A program made the position numbers and the translations under genes. A model generated the notes under the pieces. That model was not told where the DNA came from, did no database searches, and saw only the letters and a list, made by a program, of their open reading frames with translations. A stretch of 64,000 nucleotides of DNA from Nonomuraea typhae (GTDB lineage Bacteria; Actinomycetota; Actinomycetes; Streptosporangiales; Streptosporangiaceae): contig NZ_VRLV01000019.1 of NCBI RefSeq assembly GCF_009760925.1, positions 124,001 to 188,000 on the forward strand. Reading direction: 5' to 3'. Positions 16,258 through 25,067 of this stretch are shown here, piece after piece (the first letter of the stretch is position 1; every line of letters begins with the position of its first letter).

Positions 16258-16824
16258 TTAGAAAGGCGGTTCGTCGCTGAAGTCGTTGCCGCCGCCGAAG
16301 CCGCCGGAGCCGGAACCGCCCTGCTGGCCGCCGCCGCCGTAACCGCCGCCGCCACCGCCGCCACCGAAGCCGCCGCCCTGGGGCGGGGCCGGGGACGCGG
16401 AGGCCCACGGGTCGTCAGCGGGTCCGCCGCCGAAGCCGCCACCGCCGCCACCCTGACGGGAGGTGCGGTTGACCTTGGCGGTGGCGTTGCGCAGGGACGG
16501 GCCGACCTCGTCGACCTCGACCTCGTAAACGGTGCGCTTCTCGCCTTCCTTGGTCTCGTAAGACCGCTGCTTGAGCCGCCCCTGAACGATGACCCGCATG
16601 CCACGCTGCAGCGACTCGGCGGCGTTCTCGGCCGCCTGACGCCACACGTTGCAGGTCAGGAAGAGGCTTTCGCCGTCTTTCCATTCATTGGTCTGTCGAT
16701 CCATGAACCGCGGAGTGGATGCGACTCGGAAGCGAGCCACGGCTTGACCCGTAGGGGTGAAGCGCAGCTCCGGGTCGTCGACGAGGTTGCCGACGATGGT
16801 GATGACGGTGTCGCCTGCTGCCAT
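16258..16824 (-). CDS. ssb: Single-stranded DNA-binding protein
   Basis: 188 residues. OB-fold at 1-110 ([37 protein letters not shown]...[21 protein letters not shown]). A Gly-rich flexible linker ([10 protein letters not shown] repeats) follows, then the acidic partner-docking tip DFSDEPPF. It coats single-stranded DNA at forks. Located between rpsF and rpsR as in most actinobacteria. Confidence 0.99.
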   Translation of the reverse strand: MAAGDTVITIVGNLVDDPELRFTPTGQAVARFRVASTPRFMDRQTNEWKDGESLFLTCNVWRQAAENAAESLQRGMRVIVQGRLKQRSYETKEGEKRTVYEVEVDEVGPSLRNATAKVNRTSRQGGGGGGFGGGPADDPWASASPAPPQGGGFGGGGGGGGYGGGGQQGGSGSGGFGGGNDFSDEPPF

Positions 16825-16905
16825 GGCTTTGGAGCCTTCCTGAAAACTCTTGGGTTACGGCTCAGAGTACGGCTGCCGCCCGACAAAAGCCGGGCAACAA
16901 GCTGC

Positions 16906-17196
16906 TTAGTGCACGTCGGGGCGGATGACCTTGGTGCGCATGATGCCCTCGTTGAGGTTCATCTGCCGGTCGAGCTCCTTGACCGTCGCGGGCTCCGCGG
17001 ACAGGTCGATGACGGCGTAGATGCCTTCCGACTTCTTGTCGATGTCGTAGGCGAGGCGGCGACGGCCCCAGACGTCGACCTTCTCCACAGTGCCGCCGTC
17101 GTTGCGGACGACGGTGAGGAACTGGTCGAGGGACGGCGCCACAGTGCGCTCATCGAGCGAAGGGTCCAGGATGACCATTACTTCGTAACGACGCAT
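16906..17196 (-). CDS. rpsF: 30S ribosomal protein bS6
   Basis: 96 residues, full length: [27 protein letters not shown]...[33 protein letters not shown] precedes ATG 17196. First gene of the rpsF-ssb-rpsR-rplI operon; the leader upstream may hold an S6:S18 regulatory hairpin. Confidence 0.99.
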   Translation of the reverse strand: MRRYEVMVILDPSLDERTVAPSLDQFLTVVRNDGGTVEKVDVWGRRRLAYDIDKKSEGIYAVIDLSAEPATVKELDRQMNLNEGIMRTKVIRPDVH

Positions 17197-17227
17197 GCGG
17201 ACTCCAACCTCCTCTGGACTCTTGCGG

Positions 17228-17293
17228 TCACGACGATCTGCCGTGACAGGAGGACGCTGACGTTGACCATGGCCGGCCGCACCCCATGCGGCC
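17228..17293 (-). promoter_or_regulatory. Candidate structured leader of rpsF
   Basis: Upstream of rpsF the minus strand can form a 7-bp perfect hairpin (GGCCGCA and TGCGGCC, plus-strand 17275-17281 and 17287-17293). A smaller TCACG/CGTGA dyad lies at 17228-17246. S6:S18 autoregulatory leaders with a CCG loop are known upstream of rpsF in many bacteria. The CCG-in-bulge signature was not proved here. Confidence 0.3.
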
Positions 17294-17375
17294 CCAGGTC
17301 GTCTACAACGCAGCGTGCCCAGGTTACCAGCCGCTCGTGGATGGGAATGCCCCTTGGGACAAGGGGGTGGTGACC

Positions 17376-17690
17376 ATGCCACACATGCTGGAACCGTCCG
17401 ACAGCACGGAACGCTCGATGCTCGCCCTCAACAGCGACGGGCGAGCGCATCCCCGGGAGAACGCGCTGGCCGTCGCGACCCTGGCGGTCGGCCTCGTGGC
17501 GTTCGTGGCGACCTTCTTCACCGGCGGGCACGCCGTCGCGTCGTGGGCCGGGGCGCTCGGCTTCGGCATGGGCCTGTACTCGCAGTACGTCTCGGTGACG
17601 ACGGGCGAGCGGGTGCTCAACATCATCGGCATCGTGGCCGCGTTCGTGGGCGTGGCGCTGGGCATCGCGCGCGGCGGGTTCCTGCCCTAG
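17376..17690 (+). CDS. Small membrane protein of unknown function
   Basis: 104 residues from ATG 17376 (GGGGGTGG upstream; GTG 17370 also possible). A polar N-terminus of about 35 residues is followed by three hydrophobic helices: [40 protein letters not shown] and [19 protein letters not shown]. No enzymatic motif. Divergent from rpsF; its stop shares CTAG with the next small gene on the opposite strand. Confidence 0.8.
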   Translation: MPHMLEPSDSTERSMLALNSDGRAHPRENALAVATLAVGLVAFVATFFTGGHAVASWAGALGFGMGLYSQYVSVTTGERVLNIIGIVAAFVGVALGIARGGFLP

Positions 17691-17866
17691 GAACCGCCCA
17701 GGCGCAGATCGACGCCGAGCAGGATCAGGAACCACAGGAAGATCGCGAGCAATGCCTCGGCCAGGTCCCTCAGCAGGCCCGGGGTGATGTATTCGTGGAT
17801 CCAGGCGACGTAGATGCCGACTAACACGTAGATCAGAAATATCAGGGAAACCGTTCTGCGGTACAC
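17687..17866 (-). CDS. 59-residue membrane protein of unknown function
   Basis: GTG start at 17866 with AGGAG eight bases upstream. The translation begins MYRRTVSLIFLIYVLVGIYVAW, has a short loop HEYITPGLLRDLAEAL, then [20 protein letters not shown]. Two membrane helices flank a conserved-looking loop. Similar short proteins are common in actinobacteria (recollection, not searched). Easily missed because of its length. Confidence 0.8.
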   Translation of the reverse strand: MYRRTVSLIFLIYVLVGIYVAWIHEYITPGLLRDLAEALLAIFLWFLILLGVDLRLGGS

Positions 17867-18020
17867 GGAAGCTCCTCATGGAAGATGGGGCTCCCTGCGC
17901 CTGCCCGAAGAGTGTCACTCCAAACTGTGTCTAATGGTCGCACTCACCACGGGGCTCCGCTGGTTACGCAAGCTGCCGCTCTCCGCCCCAGGGTTCGCCG
18001 CTCCGGCTAATCTCGACGCC

Positions 18021-18767
18021 ATGGTGCTTATCGGAGCTCACGTCGACCAGGACGACCCCGCCGCCCACGCGGCCGAAGTGGGCGCCGAGGTGGTGCAGTT
18101 CTTCCTCGGCGACCCCCAGGGCTACAAGGGCCCGGTGCTGCCCGGCAAGCCCGTCGAGGGGGTGGACGTCTACATCCACGCCCCCTACCTGATCAATGTG
18201 GCGACCACCAACAACAAGATCCGCATCCCCAGCCGCAAGCTGCTCACCCAGCACCTGACGGCCGCCGCCGACCTGGGCGCGAAGGGTCTGATCGTGCACG
18301 GCGGCCACGTCAACGCCAAGGACGATCCCCAGGTCGGCTTCGACAACTGGCGCAAGGTGTTCGAGCGCCTGGAGGAGACGCGCATCCCGGTCCTGATCGA
18401 GAACACCGCGGGCGGCGGCAACGCGATGGCGCGCAAGCTGGAGCGCATCGCCCGGCTGTGGGACGCGCTCGACGGGTTCGACGTGGGCTTCTGCCTGGAC
18501 ACCTGCCACGCCCACGCCGGCGGCGAGGAGCTGATCGACCTGGTCGAGCGGGTGAAGGCGATCACCGGCCGGATCGACCTGGTCCACTGCAACGACTCGC
18601 GCGACGACTTCGACTCCGGCGCCGACCGGCACGCCAACCTCGGCGAAGGCAAGATCGACCCGGAGCTGATCCTCGCGGTCTGCCGCGCCGCGGACGCCCC
18701 GATCGTGGTGGAGACCCCGCCGGACGGCCAGGCCGCGGACATCGCCTTCCTCCGCAAGAACCTGTGA
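18021..18767 (+). CDS. Deoxyribonuclease IV / AP endonuclease family 2 protein
   Basis: 248 residues, a TIM barrel of the Nfo/xylose-isomerase-like superfamily. Metal-binding motifs are present: IHAPYLIN, GLIVHGGHV, PVLIENTAGGGN, GFCLDTCHAHAGG, LVHCNDSRDDFDSGADRHANLGEGKI and a final VVETP. Such enzymes incise DNA at abasic sites for base excision repair. ATG 18021 is 7 nt after TAATCT (18008-18013), indicating a leaderless message. A DnaA-box-like TGTGGATAA follows the stop at 18778-18786. Confidence 0.93.
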   Translation: MVLIGAHVDQDDPAAHAAEVGAEVVQFFLGDPQGYKGPVLPGKPVEGVDVYIHAPYLINVATTNNKIRIPSRKLLTQHLTAAADLGAKGLIVHGGHVNAKDDPQVGFDNWRKVFERLEETRIPVLIENTAGGGNAMARKLERIARLWDALDGFDVGFCLDTCHAHAGGEELIDLVERVKAITGRIDLVHCNDSRDDFDSGADRHANLGEGKIDPELILAVCRAADAPIVVETPPDGQAADIAFLRKNL

Positions 18768-18826
18768 ATACACAGCCTGTGGATAACTTCCCTGGATTAC
18801 CGGACCGCAGGAGTGGGTAAGCGCCT

Positions 18827-19885
18827 TCACCCGGCCCAGGCGCCGGTCAGGAACCGGACGGTGTTCAGCACCATCAACGGCCCCGACACCAGCGCGTACA
18901 CCACGAAGATCCACCGGTGCCGCAACTGCGCGAAGGCCACCCACAGCGGAAACCACAACACCAGCGACCGCGGAATCGACAGGTAGTAGGCCGAGGTCAT
19001 CAACGCCCCGGCCTGCAGCCCGCAGTAGACCAGCGAACTCCACCGCCGCAGAAAGGCCAGCCACACCAGCCCCAGCACCGCGACGACGACCCCGGCTATC
19101 TCCATCCGGAAGGCGACGGCGAACTCGTCGCCCCCCATGGCCGCCTCCCACGTCTTGGCGAACGACTCCCAGGGCCACACCATCTCGCGCCCCCAGCCGG
19201 CCTCCTGGGCGTTCTTCCAGGCGAACCAGTCCCCGGAGCGCGTGTAGTGGTAGAAGGAATAGCCCACGAGGGGAAGAAACGGTACGGCCAGCCAAGGCGC
19301 CTGCCGGAGCGCGGGCCGGGAGGAGACGAACTCCACGCACAAGGCCACCGCCAGGAACAACCCGGTGATCCGCACACACGAGGCGCCCGCGGCCAGCACC
19401 GCGGCCAGCGGCCAGCGGCGCTGCCGGGCCGCCAGCCACGCCGGTACGGCGAAGGCCAGGAAGAGCGACTCGCTGTAGCCGGCGGTCAGGAAGACGGCGG
19501 TCGGGAACAACAGCAGCGCCAGCACCGCCACCCACCCGGCGCCGCCCTCGAAGACGGCCAGCCGGGCCAGGAAGATCGTCGCCACCGCCCCGGCCGCCAG
19601 CGAGATCAGCAGCCCGGCCAGCGACCAGTCGGGCACCACCAGGTGCACCAGCCGCAGCGCCAGCGGCATCCCGGGGAAGAACGCGGGCAGCCCGGCGTCC
19701 GGATCCCGCCCGGGGACGCCGTCGTAGCCGTACTCGGCGATGACGACGAACAACCCGGCGTCCCAGGCCCGCCACTTGCCGAGGTAGTCGTGCAGGGAGA
19801 CGCCGAGCAGCGTCGCCACCAGCAGTCCGAAGCGCGTGCCGAACCACAGCAGCAGCGCGTCCCGATCCGCCGAGCGAGTGATCAT
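18827..19885 (-). CDS. Polytopic mannosyltransferase-like protein (PIG-V type)
   Basis: 352 residues with about eight to ten membrane helices. Early loop motifs are typical of GT-C enzymes that use polyprenyl-phosphate sugars: WDAGLFVVIAEYGYDG and GLPAFFPGMPLALRLV. GYSESLFLAFAVPAWLAARQRRW and GITGLFL-like helices resemble PIG-V mannosyltransferases. Its ATG overlaps the stop of the upstream GT87 gene. Acceptor unknown; cell-wall glycan or protein O-mannosylation is likely. Confidence 0.8.
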   Translation of the reverse strand: MITRSADRDALLLWFGTRFGLLVATLLGVSLHDYLGKWRAWDAGLFVVIAEYGYDGVPGRDPDAGLPAFFPGMPLALRLVHLVVPDWSLAGLLISLAAGAVATIFLARLAVFEGGAGWVAVLALLLFPTAVFLTAGYSESLFLAFAVPAWLAARQRRWPLAAVLAAGASCVRITGLFLAVALCVEFVSSRPALRQAPWLAVPFLPLVGYSFYHYTRSGDWFAWKNAQEAGWGREMVWPWESFAKTWEAAMGGDEFAVAFRMEIAGVVVAVLGLVWLAFLRRWSSLVYCGLQAGALMTSAYYLSIPRSLVLWFPLWVAFAQLRHRWIFVVYALVSGPLMVLNTVRFLTGAWAG

Positions 19886-21186
19886 CGAGAGGCGGGCACC
19901 AAGGTGAACCGGTCGGGCGCCTGGTCGAACACGCCACCGATCTGGTCGTCGATGTCGCCCTGCCGTACCACGTCCTTGTCGGGACGGAGGATGTCACGCA
20001 CGACGAAGGCCATCATGATGCCGATCGTGATCACGCGGCCCCAGACGGCGGTGAAGTAGGTGTCGTCGCCGATGCCCAGGTCGGCCCGGTCCAGGGGCGG
20101 CTGGGCGACCAGGTAGAGCCAGATGGCGAAGAAGTACCAGACCTCGGCGACCTGCCACAGGGCCAGCGGCTTCCAGTTGGGCCTGGCCAGCACGGCGAAG
20201 GGGATCAGCCAGAGCACGAACTGCGGCGACCACACCTTGTTCGTCATCATGAACGCGGCCAGGGCCAGGAAGCAGATCTGCGCCAGCCGGGGCCGCCGCG
20301 GCGCCATCAGCGTGAGGAGCGCGATGCCGAGGCACAGCAGCGCCAGCGAGCCGAAGCCGAGCAGGCTCACGTCGGCGGTGCCGAGCAGGGGCCAGCCCTT
20401 GTTCTGGAAGAACAGCCACGGCGAGCCCCAGTCGACGCCGCGTTCCTGGGAGAAGACGTAGAAGCGGCGCCAGCCGTCCCACGCGAAGATCATGAACGGC
20501 ACGTTGACCGCCAGCCAGGCCGCGGCCGCCGCGCCCATCGTGACGAGGAAGGGCCGCCATCGCGCGCTGCGCAACGTGAGCAGGAACAACGCGCCCACGA
20601 ACATCAGCGGATAGAACTTGGTGGCGATCGCCAGCCCGAGCAGCACGCCGGCGAGGATCTGCCGCTTGCGCGCCCAGGCCAGCAGCATGGCCATCGACAG
20701 CGCCCCGGCCACCAGGTCCCAGTTGATGTAGGCGGCCAGGATCACCGACGGCGCCAGCGCGTACCACAGGGCGTCCCAGCGGCGCGTCGGCCCGGCGACG
20801 GCAGCCATCAGCAGCACGCCGACGACCAGGCAGACGGAGAGCAGGACGACCGTGATGTCGTAGAAGAGCACGCCCTGCGCGACCACGTCCCCGGCGGTCC
20901 TGGCCAGCCAGGCGATGGCCTGCATGACCTCGCCCAGCACGACCGGGTACTCGACCTGCTTGTCGAACGGCACCTGCGCGAAGTACGGATTCTGCGTCGA
21001 GAGCTGCCGATCGAACCAGAGGGGATAGATGTCGGTGTAGCAGAAGCCGGTGTAGGTGGAGACCTGATCGTTCCAGCCTCCGGTACGGCACGGCAGCCTG
21101 ACCACGTAGGCCAGCGTCGCCCCCAGGGCCGCGAAAAGCCCCAGGGGCAGGTACGGCACCGCCCTGATGTAGACCGGAGGCTTCAT
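19882..21186 (-). CDS. GT87/DUF2029-type polyprenol-dependent glycosyltransferase
   Basis: 434 residues with about ten membrane helices. WNDQVSTYTGFCYTDIYPLWFDRQLSTQNPYFAQVPFDKQVEYPVV is the catalytic-loop style of alpha-mannosyltransferases of the DUF2029 family. The distal part has TNKVWSPQFVLWLIPF. Such GT-C enzymes act on the outer membrane face with polyprenyl-phosphomannose. ATG 21186 shares a base with the PBP stop (TGATG), and its own stop overlaps the next gene, so the three genes are translationally linked. Confidence 0.88.
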   Translation of the reverse strand: MKPPVYIRAVPYLPLGLFAALGATLAYVVRLPCRTGGWNDQVSTYTGFCYTDIYPLWFDRQLSTQNPYFAQVPFDKQVEYPVVLGEVMQAIAWLARTAGDVVAQGVLFYDITVVLLSVCLVVGVLLMAAVAGPTRRWDALWYALAPSVILAAYINWDLVAGALSMAMLLAWARKRQILAGVLLGLAIATKFYPLMFVGALFLLTLRSARWRPFLVTMGAAAAAWLAVNVPFMIFAWDGWRRFYVFSQERGVDWGSPWLFFQNKGWPLLGTADVSLLGFGSLALLCLGIALLTLMAPRRPRLAQICFLALAAFMMTNKVWSPQFVLWLIPFAVLARPNWKPLALWQVAEVWYFFAIWLYLVAQPPLDRADLGIGDDTYFTAVWGRVITIGIMMAFVVRDILRPDKDVVRQGDIDDQIGGVFDQAPDRFTLVPASR

Positions 21187-23909
21187 CAATCCTCGCGCCG
21201 GCTCGGCATGGGGTTGGGTACCGCGGCGCCGCGGCCCATCATGCTGTCACCGTCTCCCTCGGGGATGCCGCTGCCGTCACCGGTCTCCTCGTCCACGCTG
21301 ACGTCGCCGTCGTCCTGGCAGGCCGGGTCGAGGAGCGGGCAGCCGACGTTCGGGTCCTCTTCCTCGAACGGGTTCTCCGGGTCGGCGGTCGGCGTCGGGG
21401 TGGGCGTCGGGGTGGGCTTGGGCGCCAGGTTCTCCGGCACGCCGCCGTCGGCCCGCGGCGGGAACTGCATGACCTCGTCGCCCTTGGTGGCCTCGGTCAT
21501 GAACGTCTTCCAGATGGCCGCCGGGTAGGTGGCGCCCTGGTAGCCGCTGGGCAGGGGGACTTCGAAGGCGCTGCTGTATGCCTTCTGCGGCGTGTACTTC
21601 TTCTCCTTGGCCGGGTCCTTGCCGCGGTACCACGGGCAGTTGTCGTTCACCGGCGCGACGAGCTTGCCCTTGGCGGTCCTGCACTCCTGCTTGTACATGC
21701 CGACCGCGGTGGAGATCTGCGGGGTGAACCCGACGAACCAGACGTCCTTGTTGTCGTTGTTGGTGCCGGTCTTGCCGGCGACCGGGCGGTCGTAGAGGGC
21801 GGCGTTCCGGCCGGTGCCGCTCTTGACGACGGCCTGGAGGGCGACGGTGGCGTCGGCCGCGGCCTCGGGGGAGATCACCGTGACCGCCGCGTAGTTCTTG
21901 TCGTCGACGACGACTTGGCCGTTGCGGTCGGTCGCCTTGATGATCACGTGGTTCTTGATGTGCTTGCCTTGGTTGGCGAAGATCGAGTAGCCGCCTGCCT
22001 GCTCGACCGCGGTCACGCCGCTGGAGCCGATGGTGAGCAGGTAGCTCTGCCTGTCCTTCGTCTCTTCCAGCCGCTCCTTGTCGATGCCGGCGCGGGAGGC
22101 GATTTCCACGACGCTCTGGAGGCCGACCTTCTCCCCCATCTTGGCGAAGGCGGTGTTGACCGAGCTCGCGGTGGCCTTGACGACGTCCACGGACGTGGCG
22201 CCCGAGGGGTGGTCGTTGTTGATCGGGCTGGTGCCCGGCAGCTCGATGGGGCCCTTGGCCGGCAGGTAGCTGCGCAGGCTGTAGCCCTGCTCCAGCCAGG
22301 CGGCCAGCACGTAGGGCTTGAAGGCGGAGGCGGCCTGCTTGACCGACATGAACGCGTCGTTCCAGGCGTCGGTGGCGTAGTCGTCGCCGCCGTAGAACGC
22401 CCTGATCCGGCCGGTGCGCGGGTCGACCGCGGCCAGCGTGGCCATGACCTCCTTGGGGGCGTTGCGCGTGTGCTGGTTCACCGCGCGCTTCGCGGCCTCC
22501 ATGAGCTTCTTGTCGAAGGTGGTGCGGATCTTGTAGCCGCCGGTCTTGAGGTCGTCCTCGTCGATCCCCAGCGGCCTCAGCTCGTCGATGACCGTCCGGA
22601 TCATGTAGCCCTGGACGCCCTTGTAGTAGTCCTTCTGCTTGTCGGCCTTGCGCTTGGGCGACGTGGGGCTCTTGGCCAGGAGGCCCGAATACTTCGCCGG
22701 GTCGAGCTTGCCCATCTGCTCCAGCACGTACTTGTACCGGTACTCGGTGGGGCCGTTGTCGCCCGACTTCTCGGAGGTGTCGAAAGAGGACGGGTTCTGG
22801 ATGCGGCCGGCCAGGTAGGCGCCCTCTTCGGGGGTGAGCTTGCTGACCTTCTTGTCGAAGAAGTACTGGGCCGCCGCCCCGATGCCGTTCGCGCCACGGC
22901 CGAAGTAGATGGTGTTGAGGTACTGCAGGAGGATCTGGTCCTTGGTCAGCGACTGGTTCAGCTTGACCGCGACGAAGATCTCCTTGACCTTGCGCTGGAG
23001 CGAGCGTTCCTGGGACAGGCCGTCGTAGTAGTTGCGCGCCATCTGCTGCGTGATCGTGGAGGCGCCCTGGATCTGCTGGCCGGTGGCGGTGAACCACAGC
23101 GAGCGGACCATGCCGGAGAAGGAGATGCCGGAGTCGTCGCGGAAGCTGCTGTTCTCGGCGGCGATCACCGCGTCCTGGACGTGTGCCGGGATCTCCCCGA
23201 TGGTCTGGACCGGGATCCGCTTGACGCCGAGCTTGGCGAGGACCTCCTTGCCGTTCTCGTAGTAGAGGGTGCTCCCCATGTCGTCCACGGCGTCCTTCGC
23301 CTGCGCCGAGGTGGGGACGGGCGTGAGGGAGTAGCCGACCATGATCATGCCGAAGATGCCGGCGGCCACGACCACGCAGCCGGCCACGACGATCTTCCAG
23401 CTCGGGATGAACCGGCGCCATCCGCGGCCCTCGCCGTCACCGCGCCCGCGCCCGCGTTCGCGTTCGCCGGGCGGAGGGCCCTCGGGCGGGCCGCCCCGGC
23501 CCCCCCGGCCGCGGCGCGGCGGGATCTGGCTGGCGATGGTGTCCTGGTCGTGCTGCCGGCGGCGCTCGCCGCGCTGGGGGCCGGTGCCGGGCTGGTGGTC
23601 GTAGCCGGGCATGCCGTGGGCCTGGGCGGGCATCCCCTGCCCCGGGCCCTGTCCCTGCCCCGGGCCCTGTCCCTGCGCGGGGCCGGGCTGGCGCTGGCCG
23701 GGGTGACCGCCCTCGTGGCCGGGCTGGGCGGCCATCGCGCCGGTCTGCTCGTAGGCGGCCTCCGGACGACGGGGCTGCTGTGCCGTACCCCATGAGCCGC
23801 TCTGCGGCGCCTGTGGCGGCGGCGTTGATGAACGGGGTGAGCCTGAGCGACGGCGCCGTCCTTGGCGGGGCGTCCCCTCATTGCTGCTGTAACTCACACG
23901 TCCTCGCAT
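21186..23909 (-). CDS. Bifunctional penicillin-binding protein (class A)
   Basis: 907 residues. A cytoplasmic Gln/Gly/Pro/Arg-rich tail (1-170, with GQGPGQGQGPGQG repeats) and a membrane anchor at 172-194 come first. The GT51 transglycosylase has catalytic Glu252 in AAENSSFRDDSG and TITQQMARN. The transpeptidase has S528-AF-K531, S583-V-N585 and K713-TG. A C-terminal Thr-Pro repeat and an acidic tail with two Cys (VGCPLLDPACQDD) lie outside. It polymerises and cross-links peptidoglycan. First gene of an operon with two membrane glycosyltransferases. Confidence 0.97.
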   Translation of the reverse strand: MRGRVSYSSNEGTPRQGRRRRSGSPRSSTPPPQAPQSGSWGTAQQPRRPEAAYEQTGAMAAQPGHEGGHPGQRQPGPAQGQGPGQGQGPGQGMPAQAHGMPGYDHQPGTGPQRGERRRQHDQDTIASQIPPRRGRGGRGGPPEGPPPGERERGRGRGDGEGRGWRRFIPSWKIVVAGCVVVAAGIFGMIMVGYSLTPVPTSAQAKDAVDDMGSTLYYENGKEVLAKLGVKRIPVQTIGEIPAHVQDAVIAAENSSFRDDSGISFSGMVRSLWFTATGQQIQGASTITQQMARNYYDGLSQERSLQRKVKEIFVAVKLNQSLTKDQILLQYLNTIYFGRGANGIGAAAQYFFDKKVSKLTPEEGAYLAGRIQNPSSFDTSEKSGDNGPTEYRYKYVLEQMGKLDPAKYSGLLAKSPTSPKRKADKQKDYYKGVQGYMIRTVIDELRPLGIDEDDLKTGGYKIRTTFDKKLMEAAKRAVNQHTRNAPKEVMATLAAVDPRTGRIRAFYGGDDYATDAWNDAFMSVKQAASAFKPYVLAAWLEQGYSLRSYLPAKGPIELPGTSPINNDHPSGATSVDVVKATASSVNTAFAKMGEKVGLQSVVEIASRAGIDKERLEETKDRQSYLLTIGSSGVTAVEQAGGYSIFANQGKHIKNHVIIKATDRNGQVVVDDKNYAAVTVISPEAAADATVALQAVVKSGTGRNAALYDRPVAGKTGTNNDNKDVWFVGFTPQISTAVGMYKQECRTAKGKLVAPVNDNCPWYRGKDPAKEKKYTPQKAYSSAFEVPLPSGYQGATYPAAIWKTFMTEATKGDEVMQFPPRADGGVPENLAPKPTPTPTPTPTADPENPFEEEDPNVGCPLLDPACQDDGDVSVDEETGDGSGIPEGDGDSMMGRGAAVPNPMPSRRED

Positions 23910-23963
23910 CGTCGTCGAATGGCACGGCGGGTGGGGCGTGAGGTTCCTCCCCGCCCTCGGTGT

Positions 23964-24350
23964 CTACGGTTGGCCGACGAGGTCCGGCGGTCCGTTGCCG
24001 AGGACGTACGTGACCGTCAGGTGGTTCCAAGAACAACTTTGGCAGACCTCAACGACGTACACCCTGAACTCGTCGTAATCATGGGCCATCACGGCGAGTT
24101 CTGAAGTGGCCTTTGCCTGACCAGCATGGCGGCCAAGCGAATCTCCGTAGACATAGGTCACGTTGGTGACGTTCTCCCTCTCGCACACCGGGCAGAGGCG
24201 CTCGGTGGGCTCGCCGAAATGGCGGGCCGCGCGGAGGAGGTACGGCTGTGCGTCACAGACGTCACTGGGCAGGGTGCGTCCATCGCGCACCGAGCGGACC
24301 ACCGCCCGCTTGGCGAGGCCGTAATCCACCACCCTTCGCTGTGACCACAT
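23964..24350 (-). CDS. DUF5318 family protein
   Basis: 128 residues. Two Cys pairs (CPVCERE and CQSCSWNH) suggest a zinc ribbon; between them lies YVYGDSLGRHAGQAKATSELAVMAHDYDEFRVYVVEVC. A conserved actinobacterial protein of unknown function, usually beside this PBP and PadR gene (recollection). TAGTCT (24363-24358 on this strand) ends 7 nt before ATG 24350, so the mRNA is probably leaderless. It lies 54 bp upstream of the PBP gene in the same direction. Confidence 0.9.
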   Translation of the reverse strand: MWSQRRVVDYGLAKRAVVRSVRDGRTLPSDVCDAQPYLLRAARHFGEPTERLCPVCERENVTNVTYVYGDSLGRHAGQAKATSELAVMAHDYDEFRVYVVEVCQSCSWNHLTVTYVLGNGPPDLVGQP

Positions 24351-24440
24351 GGGCGCCAGACTACGGCTTTTTACCGATTCATCCCAACGCCTTGGCAAAT
24401 CCATTAATTGCGGCCATATGCCGAGACGACGTATCCTCGA

Positions 24441-24461
24441 GATGTATCGAGCCGATACATC
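24441..24461. promoter_or_regulatory. Palindromic operator before the padR-ino1 operon
   Basis: Perfect 9-bp inverted repeat: GATGTATCG at 24441-24449 and CGATACATC at 24453-24461, spacer AGC. It sits 24-44 bp upstream of the PadR start. An ATGT...ACAT core is typical of PadR-family operators, so autoregulation of the PadR-inositol synthase operon is likely. Confidence 0.7.
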
Positions 24462-24484
24462 GACGCGAGAGGAGGGCGGTTCCA

Positions 24485-25054
24485 TTGGCCAGCGGACAGG
24501 GCAGAGTGCTGGAACTCGCCGTGCTCGGGTCGCTGCACGAGACACCGCTGCACGGCTATGAGCTGCGTAAACGGCTCAACGAGCTGCTCGGCATGTTCCG
24601 TGCGTTCTCCTACGGTTCGCTCTACCCCTGCCTGAGATCACTCCTGGAGCAGGGACTAATCGTGGAGGAGCAACCCACTCGGGTGAGCGGCCGATCGAAG
24701 ATCGTCTACAAGCTCACCGCCGAAGGCAAGGAACGGCTCCAGGTGCTGCTGACCCAGGCCGGGCCGTCCGCGTGGGAGGACGAGAGTTTCGGCATCCACT
24801 TCGCCTTCTTCCGGCACACCGAGGCCGAGGTGCGCCTGCGCATCCTCGAAGGCCGCCGCAGCCGGTTGGAGGAACGGCTCGACGCCGTGCGCACCGCACT
24901 GGCCCGCACCAGGGAACGGCTCGACGCCTACACCCTGGAGCTCCAGCGTCACGGCCTGGAGTCGGTCGAACGCGAAGTGCGCTGGCTGAATGAGCTGATC
25001 GCGACAGAGAGACGGGCCTCGGAAGAGCCCGCCACCAATAACACTGATGAGTAA
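24485..25054 (+). CDS. PadR-family transcriptional regulator
   Basis: 189 residues from TTG 24485, chosen because GAGGAGGGCGG lies just upstream. N-terminal PadR winged helix ([28 protein letters not shown]...[22 protein letters not shown]...[14 protein letters not shown]), then a C-terminal coiled-coil dimerisation region (about 115-180, Arg/Glu/Leu-rich). Ends 13 bp before the inositol synthase gene, so it probably controls inositol phosphate supply through the palindrome upstream. Confidence 0.94.
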   Translation: MASGQGRVLELAVLGSLHETPLHGYELRKRLNELLGMFRAFSYGSLYPCLRSLLEQGLIVEEQPTRVSGRSKIVYKLTAEGKERLQVLLTQAGPSAWEDESFGIHFAFFRHTEAEVRLRILEGRRSRLEERLDAVRTALARTRERLDAYTLELQRHGLESVEREVRWLNELIATERRASEEPATNNTDE

Positions 25055-25067
25055 GGGAGCGAGTGCG

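Noticed and set aside
17343-17369. SigR-like GGGAAT-N18 motif before the small membrane gene
   Set aside because: The second element is GTG, not GTT or GTC, and it would place transcription start at the start codon region.
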